This document shows positions 7,459 to 15,481 of a DNA stretch of 45,005 bases, in pieces. The stretch lies in the NCBI RefSeq assembly GCF_001667375.1, contig NZ_LZIN01000003.1:1-45005 (forward strand), in the 5' to 3' direction. The notes beneath the pieces are model-generated. The model was not told the origin of the DNA. It saw only the letters and a list, made by a program, of their open reading frames with translations, and did not search any database. The stretch is from Mycolicibacter sinensis. GTDB taxonomy: Bacteria; Actinomycetota; Actinomycetes; Mycobacteriales; Mycobacteriaceae. A program made the position numbers and the translations under genes. The first letter of the stretch is position 1. The number at the start of each line of letters is the position of its first letter.

Positions 7459-8957
7459 CCGCGCTCGAAGAATCGGTGCCTGCCGAATTCATGCCCGCCA
7501 CCGATCAGCCGTATAACTATGTGCGCAAACGCTTGTCCGAGCCGGATTGGTGCCGTTTCCCGGGCTGGGCGGGAGTCACCGACGCGCAGTGGCGCGATCC
7601 GCAGTGGCAACGGGCGCACTCGGTGAAGAACATCGCAGAGCTGCGTAGGGTGATGGGTAACCTGCTCGAAGAATGTTTCTATGCCGACTTGGCCGCCGAT
7701 CAGCAGCGGCGGGCCACCATGTCGATGCTGCTGCCGCCGCAGATGCTGAACACCATTGCCCCGCACTGCGTGCCCGAAGGCGGCGGGCTCACCGATGCGT
7801 TCTACGCCGATCCGATTCGGCGTTACATGTTGCCGCTGTTCAGCGATCGTGACGTGGAGTGGGGATCGCACCCCTACGCCCAACGAGACTCGTTGCACGA
7901 GAGCGACATGTGGGTAGTGGAGGGTTTGACTCATCGCTATCCGACCAAGGTGCTCGCTGAACTGGTGGCAACCTGTACGCAATACTGCGGGCACTGCACG
8001 CGGATGGATCTGGTCGGCAACTCCACGCCGACGGTCAGCAAGGCCAGGCTGGGACTACGCCCGGATGACCGGCAAGGCCGGATGCTGGACTACTTGCGCG
8101 CGACACCGGCGGTCCGGGACGTGGTGGTGTCGGGCGGGGATGTCGCCAACATTCCCTGGCCCCGGCTGGAATCGTTTCTCATGCAGTTGCTCGACATCGA
8201 CACTATCCGTGACATCCGCCTGGCGACCAAAGCGCTGGCCGGGCTGCCGCAGCACTGGCTGCAGGCCAAGGTGCTCGAAGGAGTCGCCCGCACGGCCCGT
8301 GTTGCGGCCGACCGCGGGGTCAACCTGGCGATGCACACCCATATCAACCATGTGCAGTCGGTGACGCCGCTGGTCGCGGAAGCGACGCGAGCCCTGCTCG
8401 ACGCCGGGCTGCGAGACGTGCGCAACCAGGGAGTGTTGTTGCGCGGGGTGAACACCACCGCCGACGACCTGCTCGACCTGTGCTTTGCGCTGCAGGGCGA
8501 AGCGAACATCCTGCCGTACTACTTCTACATGTGCGACATGATTCCCAACGCCGAACACTGGCGGATCGCCCTGGGATATGCGCAACAACTGCAGTCGGCG
8601 ATCATGGGTTATCTACCGGGCTTCGCGACGCCGCGGCTGGTATGCGATGTGCCCTACGTCGGCAAACGGTGGGTCCACCAGGTGGTGGAATACGACCGGA
8701 CGCTGGGAATCTCATACTGGAGCAAGAACTATCGCACCGGCCTCGATGCCATCGATGTCGATGCCTTCAATCAGGTCTACCCGTACTACGACCCGATCGA
8801 CAGCTTGCCCGCGGCCGGGCAGGCGTGGTGGCGGAGCAACGGCGAATGCGCCACGCATTTTCGGCAGAACGGCTCAGGCGGCCCGGGTGCGGTCGCACCC
8901 ACCGCGATTGCGCCGCAACGGCCTAGCGCAGCGTTGCCCGCGAAACGCAAGATCTGA
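7455..8957 (+). CDS. KamA-family radical SAM lysine 2,3-aminomutase-like enzyme
   Basis: This 500-residue radical SAM protein has the CxxxCxxC cluster motif CTQYCGHC (Cys174, 178, 181), the SAM-contacting VVSGGD motif and the KamA-type C-terminal region. Compared by eye with clostridial lysine 2,3-aminomutase, Asp361 (in MCDM) and Asp398 (in VCDVPYVGK) match the two aspartates that bind the lysine side-chain amine, and Lys404 is the probable pyridoxal phosphate lysine. Such enzymes convert L-lysine to beta-lysine. The real start is ATG 7455, overlapping the oxidase stop; the open frame upstream is a shadow. The N-terminal ~100 residues and proline/alanine-rich tail differ from KamA. A different amino-acid substrate cannot be excluded. 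Confidence 0.9.
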   Translation: MTALEESVPAEFMPATDQPYNYVRKRLSEPDWCRFPGWAGVTDAQWRDPQWQRAHSVKNIAELRRVMGNLLEECFYADLAADQQRRATMSMLLPPQMLNTIAPHCVPEGGGLTDAFYADPIRRYMLPLFSDRDVEWGSHPYAQRDSLHESDMWVVEGLTHRYPTKVLAELVATCTQYCGHCTRMDLVGNSTPTVSKARLGLRPDDRQGRMLDYLRATPAVRDVVVSGGDVANIPWPRLESFLMQLLDIDTIRDIRLATKALAGLPQHWLQAKVLEGVARTARVAADRGVNLAMHTHINHVQSVTPLVAEATRALLDAGLRDVRNQGVLLRGVNTTADDLLDLCFALQGEANILPYYFYMCDMIPNAEHWRIALGYAQQLQSAIMGYLPGFATPRLVCDVPYVGKRWVHQVVEYDRTLGISYWSKNYRTGLDAIDVDAFNQVYPYYDPIDSLPAAGQAWWRSNGECATHFRQNGSGGPGAVAPTAIAPQRPSAALPAKRKI

Positions 8958-8977
8958 TCCGGCACGCGGAGGGAGAG

Positions 8978-10483
8978 ATGATGACCAACGCGAAGGAATT
9001 GTTCCGGGAGCTCAGGAGGGATGTCATCCTCTATGAACTCAATGAGGTTCCGTGGCGGGTAGTCGACTACTACATCGAGCGGCGCCCCGACTCCCACCTG
9101 GCCGCGCTGGTCCGCGGAGGCGAGTCGTTGACCACCCGTCACGATGACTCATTACATCTGAGCCCATGGCGGACGTGGCCCAGCTTGCACACGTCGACTT
9201 ATGACCACAACTCGTTCGACCTGGGTCAAGATCCTGCCACGTTTCGCGGTGACCCGATCTGGGACGTCGCAGACCGAGCAGGTCTTAGCGTGGGAATCTT
9301 CGGTCCGATGCAGAGTTGGCCCGCCCGGCAGTTTCGAAGTGGTGGTTTCTACATCCCCGACACCTTCAGTCAAGACAGCAAGACATATCCCGCCGCGTTG
9401 GAGAGATTTCAACGATTCAACTTGGCGATGACCTTCGAGCAGGGTTTCTCGTCGAACATGCCACTGAAGCCGACGGCACTACTCGCTGCGGGGTTTGATC
9501 TTGTTCGGCGCGGGCTCACACTGCGATCGGCCTACACGCTCGTCGCCCAGCTGGTCAGCGAGAAGCGTGATAGCCGATATAAGGCCAGGCGATCGGCCCT
9601 CCAGGCCCTGCCCGCTTTCGACCTGTATTGGCGCCTGCATCAGACGTACCGACCGCGGCTCAGCATCTTCTTCACCAACCACGTGGCAGGCATGATGCAC
9701 CGCTACTGGGGCGATGCCATGCCCGATTACGCCTACGAATACGAGACCGATGACGTGTACGGCGATTTCATCATGACCGCGATGGATTACACCGATCGGC
9801 AGTTGGGTCGCATACGTAAGCACCTGGCAGCCAATCCGGCATCGATGTTGGTGATTGCGGCGAGCATGGGCCAGGGCCCGATACCGACCGGATTCACCGA
9901 CCGTGATCTGTTTGTTCTCGAGGATCCCGCGCAGCTGCTCTCGCGACTTGGTCTGAAACCCGCCGAGGTCCGTCTGGCCATGTATCCGGGCATCTCCCTG
10001 GTCTTCGCTGACGAAGCGGAGGCACGCGAGGCGATCATCCCCCTGGAGTCGGTGCGGACTGACAACGGCGGGCAGCTGTTCAGTTCCGCGGAACTTCCCT
10101 GCAGGCAGGAAGGCCGGAGCGTAACGTTCATGATCAATCTCGACGCGGAGGCCGGCCAACGCACTCGATTGCGTTATCTGCCACTCGGCGCCGATGCCGA
10201 GGCGATCGGGATGCCGGCAGAGCTGGGGTTGGCGGTGCGTCAGAGACTTGGCGGAGGCAACACCGCCTATCACATCCCGGACGGAATGCTGCTGGCCTAC
10301 GGCGCAGGCATCGCGCCGGATTCATCGCGCAGGGAGGTCGATGTCCTGGACGTCGCCCCATCGCTGCTGGCCAATCTCCTCAACGTCCCGCCGGCACGGA
10401 CGATGCGGGGAAGCCCGAGTCTGTTCACCTATGGGCGGCTCCACTCGCCAAGTGACACAAGCGATTCGCGTACCCCGGCCTAG
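8978..10483 (+). CDS. Alkaline phosphatase superfamily protein with atypical metal site
   Basis: The 501-residue protein follows the pattern of type I phosphodiesterase/nucleotide pyrophosphatase relatives. It has an N-terminal strand (VILYELNEVPW), a possible nucleophile region (WRTWPSLHTST), FFTNHVAGMMHRYW mid-chain, and a C-terminal HIPDGMLLAYG...DVLDVAPSLL block that resembles the family ending. However, the N-terminal metal Asp is replaced (LNE instead of LDG), and the usual SDHG motif appears as ASMGQG, so metal binding would be altered. Start ATG 8978 (or 8981) follows GGAGGGAG. It continues the cassette operon 20 bases after the aminomutase. It might remove phosphate from, or transfer, a polymer substituent; the function is unknown. 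Confidence 0.75.
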   Translation: MMTNAKELFRELRRDVILYELNEVPWRVVDYYIERRPDSHLAALVRGGESLTTRHDDSLHLSPWRTWPSLHTSTYDHNSFDLGQDPATFRGDPIWDVADRAGLSVGIFGPMQSWPARQFRSGGFYIPDTFSQDSKTYPAALERFQRFNLAMTFEQGFSSNMPLKPTALLAAGFDLVRRGLTLRSAYTLVAQLVSEKRDSRYKARRSALQALPAFDLYWRLHQTYRPRLSIFFTNHVAGMMHRYWGDAMPDYAYEYETDDVYGDFIMTAMDYTDRQLGRIRKHLAANPASMLVIAASMGQGPIPTGFTDRDLFVLEDPAQLLSRLGLKPAEVRLAMYPGISLVFADEAEAREAIIPLESVRTDNGGQLFSSAELPCRQEGRSVTFMINLDAEAGQRTRLRYLPLGADAEAIGMPAELGLAVRQRLGGGNTAYHIPDGMLLAYGAGIAPDSSRREVDVLDVAPSLLANLLNVPPARTMRGSPSLFTYGRLHSPSDTSDSRTPA

Positions 10484-10521
10484 CGTTCCGGCCCGGACCG
10501 AGTCGTGCCGGGTCAGAGGCA

Positions 10522-11865
10522 TTACTTGGTAACCTCTGCTACGGCGGCGACGTCCACCGACGACGTCCGTTTACGCGCCTCCCACGGCGCGAAATAGGCC
10601 AGTCCGAGCGAGGATGCCAGAATCGTTCCCACCGCCAGGCCGACGGCGATGCCGGTTGCGCTGCGGAACAACAATGCGCCGCAGCAGGAAGTCGAGAGCG
10701 TCGCCGTCATCGACACGACCTTGAACCGCACCACAGCCGAGCTCCGATTGAACGTTCTGAGAAAGACACCCAAAGCGAACGCGACTGCGGTTGCGCAATA
10801 CTCGATCACCACGATGGGAAGCACCTGCCGTGCGGGTTCGAACGATTCCCCCAGCAGGTAAGCGCCGACGCTGTCCGACAACGAACACAGCACCACGCCT
10901 CCGATCACAGCCAACGCGGCGATGCCGCCCAACAGTCGTAAGGAGGCGAACCAGACGGTGCGAGGCGGGGCGGAATCGCGGGTGCTCTCCGAGATGACGA
11001 CCAGCTGCAGGGCCGATGCCAATATCGCAATGGGCGACAACAGGACAGTTGCACCCCGCAGCGCCGCCGTGGCCGTGGCGCTCACGAGTGCCGCGGCCAT
11101 AGCGAGAACCAGGAAGACGGTGGTCTGCTCGAGCCCAGCATCGACGCCGTACCTGATGCGGTGTTGCCACCCGGCCGTCGCCCATCTTCTGAGGCCGGTG
11201 ATCCTGGGCCGTACCCGAAGATCGGTCGCGATACCAACAGCGGCGATCAGGCCGAGGCTCGCCCACCCCCCGATCAACCAGGACACTGTCGACATGTTCA
11301 GCCAGGCCGTGACGATGAGCAGCACAGTCCCCAGGAACCAGACGCCATCCCAGATCGCCGCGATGTGCGGTCGGCCTTCGGCGATCGTGACGTACCGCAA
11401 GACGTCCTGGCACAAGACGATCGGCGCAGCGACGCCGAGCAGGAGAGCGGGAAGGCCGAGCGCGCGCCCGAAGAGCACCATCACGGCGAGCGCGGCGCAG
11501 CCGATCGCTAAGCCGGCGGAGACGGCGAAGGAACCCTCCCGGCGTACTCGCTCGGTCGTCTGATCGGACTTCAGCAGCAGCGGAGTGCCGAGCGCACCCC
11601 GTTGCGTCACCAGGATCGCGATGAGGGCTGTGATCATCAGAACGATTCCGCCGAACTCTTCTGTCGTGGACACGACCGCGACGGCGAATGTGAAGATCCC
11701 GTTGCTGGCGCTGGAGAAACCCTGGTCGATCGTCGCCGAGAAGACCCGGGCCCGGCGGCCCAATTTTGCGGGCGCCATTACTGTTTCGACATCGCATTCA
11801 CCGACCCGCGGGCGGGAAGCCCGCGGGCTGCCGAAGCCGGTGAAGGTTTCGCTGTGACGACCCAT
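10522..11865 (-). CDS. Polysaccharide flippase (Wzx/MOP exporter type)
   Basis: This 447-residue protein is almost wholly hydrophobic, with about 12 predicted membrane segments. Short charged loops such as KSDQTTERVRREG fall where the MOP/polysaccharide synthase family has them. Wzx proteins move polyprenyl-linked repeat units across the inner membrane for polymerisation. Start ATG 11865 has GAGGTG six bases upstream; GTG 11874 is possible. It converges on the phosphatase-like gene with a 38-base gap. Sequence similarity within this family is low, so the call rests on topology and on neighbours (priming transferase, glycosyltransferases, polymerase, chain-length protein). Confidence 0.8.
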   Translation of the reverse strand: MGRHSETFTGFGSPRASRPRVGECDVETVMAPAKLGRRARVFSATIDQGFSSASNGIFTFAVAVVSTTEEFGGIVLMITALIAILVTQRGALGTPLLLKSDQTTERVRREGSFAVSAGLAIGCAALAVMVLFGRALGLPALLLGVAAPIVLCQDVLRYVTIAEGRPHIAAIWDGVWFLGTVLLIVTAWLNMSTVSWLIGGWASLGLIAAVGIATDLRVRPRITGLRRWATAGWQHRIRYGVDAGLEQTTVFLVLAMAAALVSATATAALRGATVLLSPIAILASALQLVVISESTRDSAPPRTVWFASLRLLGGIAALAVIGGVVLCSLSDSVGAYLLGESFEPARQVLPIVVIEYCATAVAFALGVFLRTFNRSSAVVRFKVVSMTATLSTSCCGALLFRSATGIAVGLAVGTILASSLGLAYFAPWEARKRTSSVDVAAVAEVTK

Positions 11866-11892
11866 GCGCTGCACCTCGCCGTGAATCGGGCA

Positions 11893-12009
11893 CTAGCCGG
11901 AGAGGAAAACGAAATACAACAGCAACGCCGCCAGCACCGTCACGATGATCGCCACGATCATCCGCGTCATCAGCGGTGTGTTCCCTGGACCCGTTGTCCT
12001 TGATCTCAT
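11893..12009 (-). CDS. Possible 38-residue single-pass membrane protein
   Basis: A short frame starting at ATG 12009 encodes a basic, Thr/Pro-containing head followed by one clean hydrophobic helix (MIVAIIVTVLAALLLYFVF) ending three residues from the C-terminus. A later start at 11970 (preceded by AGGGA) would leave 25 residues that are nearly all membrane helix. It ends 27 bases before the flippase start on the same strand, so it could be a small accessory subunit in that operon. There is no recognised family, and coding status is uncertain. Confidence 0.3.
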   Translation of the reverse strand: MRSRTTGPGNTPLMTRMIVAIIVTVLAALLLYFVFLSG

Positions 12010-12138
12010 TGTCGGCGCCGCCCCCCCGGGTTGTGCCAGGCATCCGAATGTCGCCGGACTTGCCAGCATCCAGCTTCCCACGAAATAGCGCTGTCGGACC
12101 GCGAAAACAACGGCAACGGGAAGAGTCTTGCGGCGGCG

Positions 12139-12510
12139 TCAACGCAGTGCGGGGGTAGCGACGAGAAATACGCTCAGAAATCCGACCATCGCGAATGCTG
12201 TGCCATAGAGCAGATTCAGCGCCAGCAGTCCGCCCACTCGGGCGGCGAACCGTAGTGCCTCAGACATGGTTTCAACGGCCGGCCAGGGCTGGAAAACCGA
12301 CGTCAAAGGAGCCGCCGTGGAGAGGAAGCCGGCAGCCACCGGCGTCAACACGGGGTAGTAGTGCGGATAGACCGTCAATGCGGCCACCAACGCGCAGGCG
12401 CCGCAGTTCCCGGCGATCACCAGCCGTATCGACGGTTGCCGGAAATAGAACAACGACAACAGGACTGCCGCGCCGGCGCCGCCGACGCACATGAGCGGCA
12501 GCGCAGTCAT
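12139..12510 (-). CDS. Small four-helix membrane protein, possibly CrcB/Fluc-like (half of a pair)
   Basis: This 123-residue protein starts at ATG 12510 and has about four hydrophobic segments. The pattern RLVIAGNCGACALV then GFLSTAAPLTSVF is reminiscent of the CrcB fluoride-channel signatures (VNxxGSF and GGLTTFST), with the pore Asn apparently kept in this copy. Actinobacteria often carry two adjacent crcB genes whose products form a heterodimer. Its ATG overlaps the stop of the upstream gene (ATGA), consistent with a coupled pair. Similarity is weak, and an unrelated small membrane protein of the polysaccharide locus is a fair alternative. Confidence 0.55.
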   Translation of the reverse strand: MTALPLMCVGGAGAAVLLSLFYFRQPSIRLVIAGNCGACALVAALTVYPHYYPVLTPVAAGFLSTAAPLTSVFQPWPAVETMSEALRFAARVGGLLALNLLYGTAFAMVGFLSVFLVATPALR

Positions 12511-12911
12511 CCGGAATGCTCTTCTGCCGCCCGGGGCCGTCGACGACGTCTGATGCTCACGAACGCTCCAGCGACGACGCCGGCAGCGGAGCTCACCGGG
12601 AGCAATGCCAGGCAGGGTAAGCCCCACATCGGAGCACTGCCGATCGTCAGCGTCGTGATCACGCTGATACTGCACAGTGCCCCCGATCCGCCCCACACGG
12701 TCGCCAGCAGGCGAGGTTGTGCCCGAACCGCGAGCATCCAACCCAGAGCGAACGAGGCTGCCGCGGTGAACAGCAGCACCGAGATCCATCGCTGCGGCAG
12801 CAGCGGCCACATCGACGCGGACACTTCGCGGACCGCAACACCGAGCGCCGCGCCGCAGGCAACGTAGGGCAACAGTCGAGAGGCGCGCTTCCTTGGCGAA
12901 ACGGTCACCAC
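12507..12911 (-). CDS. Small four-helix membrane protein, possibly CrcB/Fluc-like (half of a pair)
   Basis: Starting at one of two adjacent GTG codons (12911 or 12908), this frame gives about 134 residues with a basic head, four hydrophobic segments and a basic tail (RRRRRPRA). The order ACGAALGVAVRE, FTAAASFALGW and WGGSGALCSISVITT parallels the three CrcB motifs (GGALGAxxR, VNxxGSFxxG, GxxGGxTTFST). The central Asn and the Phe box are replaced, so ion selectivity would differ if the family call is right. It overlaps the next gene by four bases. The longer open frame up to 13091 would cover the divergent gene and is not membrane-like. Confidence 0.55.
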   Translation of the reverse strand: MVTVSPRKRASRLLPYVACGAALGVAVREVSASMWPLLPQRWISVLLFTAAASFALGWMLAVRAQPRLLATVWGGSGALCSISVITTLTIGSAPMWGLPCLALLPVSSAAGVVAGAFVSIRRRRRPRAAEEHSG

Positions 12912-12928
12912 CGCGCGATCATATTCCT

Positions 12929-13606
12929 GTGTCCTGCTATCGGACCCAGGCCCGGCTGGATTTCCGCGGTCTTGCGGACGGTCCGGCGCCGGCGCGCTTC
13001 GGTCCTGGCGCCGCCTTATCGACAGCCGACCCGCCCGACGATCCCACCACTTACCTGAGCGTCGTAGGCGGAAGACTGACGAACGCGCCAACCGTCGGGG
13101 GTCGTGCGGCCGGCTACTACACGTCGGCGAACCTGGGGGCGCCGGTAACCGCCATCGGCGCTCGCTGGACGTTCACCGCGCGGCGCGGGACACCGGGTGT
13201 GATGGCCCTGCTGGTCTCTCAGACGGCACTGAACTGGCCGTTACCGGTGCATCTGGTCATAACCCCGAACCGGTGGGGCTTCGGGGTCTGGCCGCCGGCG
13301 GGCGCCACACCGAATGGACTGCAGACGCTGCGATCGGGCTGCTTTCGCGTGCCGCTCGACCAGGACGGCACCCGGGTCTATCAGGCGCGGGCCGACATCG
13401 ACGGCGACCGGGCGGACATCGAGTTGCCGGACGGCCGACACCAGAGGGTGCGCGACTCCCGCATCGGCGAGTGGGCGGGACCGTTCGCGACGTTCGAGGC
13501 CTACGCCAATCACGGCTTCACCGACTCGCAGGTGGGGTTCACCGAAATCTGGGCGGCGAGCGCCGGGCCGGTGATCCCCGGCATCAGCCCGGCGTGCCGC
13601 GCTTGA
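12929..13606 (+). CDS. Hypothetical protein, probable beta-sandwich (LamG/ConA-like) fold
   Basis: About 225 residues from GTG 12929 (TTG 12893 is possible but overlaps the divergent gene). The chain alternates short beta-strand-like stretches rich in Gly, aromatic and Thr residues (GRAAGYYTSA, VTAIGARWTFTA, HLVITPNRWGFGVWPP, VYQARADIDGDRADIELPDG), typical of concanavalin-A-like lectin or glycoside-binding domains. No catalytic Glu pair or signal peptide is evident from this start. It ends 23 bases inside the end of the convergent methyltransferase gene. A carbohydrate-binding role suits the locus but is inference. Confidence 0.6.
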   Translation: MSCYRTQARLDFRGLADGPAPARFGPGAALSTADPPDDPTTYLSVVGGRLTNAPTVGGRAAGYYTSANLGAPVTAIGARWTFTARRGTPGVMALLVSQTALNWPLPVHLVITPNRWGFGVWPPAGATPNGLQTLRSGCFRVPLDQDGTRVYQARADIDGDRADIELPDGRHQRVRDSRIGEWAGPFATFEAYANHGFTDSQVGFTEIWAASAGPVIPGISPACRA

Positions 13607-14306
13607 ACAACATGTCGGTTTGGATCGCCCGCCCGTTCTCATCGCTGACGGCTCCATAGCTGCGGACAAGCTCAAAGCCGTGTTCGCGCAGCCACCCGGT
13701 GAGCTCGTCGGCCAGCACCTGCCCTTTGTACAGCTCGATGAACGAGCCCTCCGCACAGACGTAGTCGAAACGGTCGAGCAGTTCGCCGCAGCCGCGCAAC
13801 GCCTCCAACTCGTAGCCTTGAACGTCGAGCTTCAGCAGCGCCGGCCCGTCGATGGAACCGCCGTCGAGAAACTCGGACAGCGGGCCGATCCGGACCGTCT
13901 CGGTCCCCACTTCACCGGTGCCGTGAAAAAGCTGCCGCTGGGTGGCGGTGATGGGCAGCAACGACGACGAATCATCATGGCCGGAGACGTGCATGGTGGA
14001 CTCTCCGCTCGCCGGGCCCAGCGCGGCGTGGTGCAGCGTGACCCGTGGCTCGTCGGCGAAGACCCGCTGGAACCGCGCCGCGGGCGCTGCGAGCGGTTCC
14101 AGCGAGACGATCCGCGCGGCGGGAAAGGCATGCCGGGCGAAGAGTGCGAACTGGCCACGGTTGGCGCCGACGTCGACGACAGTGCGCAATGTCAGCCCCG
14201 CGAGTCCTTCGCGGTGCTCGACGGCCGCGGCGACCCGATGCCGCAGCAGGGCGGTCCTATACGGCGCCACCCGCAGGATGGCGAGAAGTTTCGCCGAGCG
14301 TCTCAT
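13584..14306 (-). CDS. FkbM-family SAM-dependent methyltransferase
   Basis: The 240-residue protein has the SAM motif VVDVGANRGQFALFARHAFP followed by RIVSLEPLAAPAARF (acidic residue after beta-2) and the FkbM C-terminal block LLKLDVQGYELEALRG. Members usually O-methylate sugars or polyketide/peptide products. Start ATG 14306 overlaps the stop of the upstream glycosyltransferase (ATGA), so the two are coupled. The longer frame to 14564 is a shadow of that gene. In context it probably methylates a sugar, perhaps fucose, of the polysaccharide repeat. Confidence 0.9.
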   Translation of the reverse strand: MRRSAKLLAILRVAPYRTALLRHRVAAAVEHREGLAGLTLRTVVDVGANRGQFALFARHAFPAARIVSLEPLAAPAARFQRVFADEPRVTLHHAALGPASGESTMHVSGHDDSSSLLPITATQRQLFHGTGEVGTETVRIGPLSEFLDGGSIDGPALLKLDVQGYELEALRGCGELLDRFDYVCAEGSFIELYKGQVLADELTGWLREHGFELVRSYGAVSDENGRAIQTDMLFKRGTPG

Positions 14307-15481
14307 GCGGCGCCTGCCTCTCCGATCGCTTCGGCAATCGATGTGATGAACCCGAGTGCAGCACCCCGCGCTTCGAAGTTGTCCAGGAAGCAGGCCTGCG
14401 CGCGCCGGCGCATTTCTGCACGTTCGATGCCGGGCAGTGCTATCCAGCGCTGCAGCAGCGAGGTAGCGCCGGCGAGGGTGTCGGTCTCGACAAGGCCTGC
14501 GTCGCAACGCTGAATCTCGCGCCAGATGTTCACTTTGTCGCTGATGAGGACGGGCAGACCGCACGCGAGCGCCTCAGCGATCACAATCCCGAAGTTCTCG
14601 GAATGCGATGTCAGCACAAACGCGTCAGCTGATCGGTATGCGCCCCACTTGGCGTCGTCGTTCAGCATCCCGAGAAAGGTGATGCGGTCTGCCACTCGCA
14701 GTGATTCGGCGAGCATCCGCAGCTTGGTCTCCGTTCCCGATTCATCAGGTCCTGCCACCACCAAGTGGAGCCGCTCATCTTGATGGCAGATCTGCGCGAA
14801 CGCCTCGATCAACAGGTCACATCCCTTTTTCGGATGCAACCTGCCGAGGAAGAGCAGGGTGCGAGCGCCTTCAAGGTGCGGGTTCTGCGCCAGGAACACC
14901 TCGCGCTGACGCGCCGGATCGCCCGGCGGCCGTTCGATCCCGATACCGACGATGGCTTCCCGCGCCTGGTAGGGCGTGAACGCGGTCCGGGCCAGCCGCC
15001 GTTCCTCCTCGCAGGTGTAGAGCACGGCTCGGGCATCGCGGAGTGCTCGATGCTCGAACAGGCGCCAGTAGAGCGATTTCTTGAGGTGTTTACCGGGATA
15101 GCGCTGCTCGAACCAGGGATCCAGCGCGCCGTGGACGAAAAGGAAGTACGGCACCCCGGTTCCGCGGCACGCCGCGTGCACCGCTCGGCTCTGGTATTGC
15201 CAGATGCCGTGGACGGTCACGGCGTCGTAGTCGGGGACATGCCGTTGCAGCCATAGACTCAACTGCCTTGAGTAGCCGTACCTTCCGCGTGCCGGGCCGA
15301 AGGGGCGCGGAGCGCCGGGCAGGTCGGTGAGCCACGGCGCTGACGGGGGATCGGTGGTGACCACGTCGACGCAATGGCCCAACTCGGTCAGGCTTCGGGT
15401 GAGCTGATTGACCACGACGCACGGGCCCCCGTAGGTGGGGTTGAGTGTGCCTGCTACCTGAAGCAGACGTACCGGCGGCAT
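14303..15481 (-). CDS. Glycosyltransferase family 4 (GT-B)
   Basis: This 392-residue enzyme begins MPPVRLLQVAGTLNPTYGG, the Gly-rich N-terminal loop of GT4 enzymes. Later it shows LLFLGRLHPKKGCDLLIEAF and SENFGIVIAEALACGLPVL, the EX7E nucleotide-sugar binding region. It should add a sugar to the lipid-linked repeat on the cytoplasmic face. ATG 15481 is preceded by GAGGCCGGTGAG; an in-frame ATG at 15559 lies in sequence without coding character. It is first in a two-gene operon with the methyltransferase. Donor and linkage are not predictable. Confidence 0.92.
   Translation of the reverse strand: MPPVRLLQVAGTLNPTYGGPCVVVNQLTRSLTELGHCVDVVTTDPPSAPWLTDLPGAPRPFGPARGRYGYSRQLSLWLQRHVPDYDAVTVHGIWQYQSRAVHAACRGTGVPYFLFVHGALDPWFEQRYPGKHLKKSLYWRLFEHRALRDARAVLYTCEEERRLARTAFTPYQAREAIVGIGIERPPGDPARQREVFLAQNPHLEGARTLLFLGRLHPKKGCDLLIEAFAQICHQDERLHLVVAGPDESGTETKLRMLAESLRVADRITFLGMLNDDAKWGAYRSADAFVLTSHSENFGIVIAEALACGLPVLISDKVNIWREIQRCDAGLVETDTLAGATSLLQRWIALPGIERAEMRRRAQACFLDNFEARGAALGFITSIAEAIGEAGAA

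Noticed and set aside
12507..13091. 194-residue version of the upstream CrcB-like gene starting at 13091
   Set aside because: The first ~60 residues are Arg/Asp/Gly-rich, not membrane-like, and overlap the divergent gene; the GTG pair at 12908-12911 fits better.
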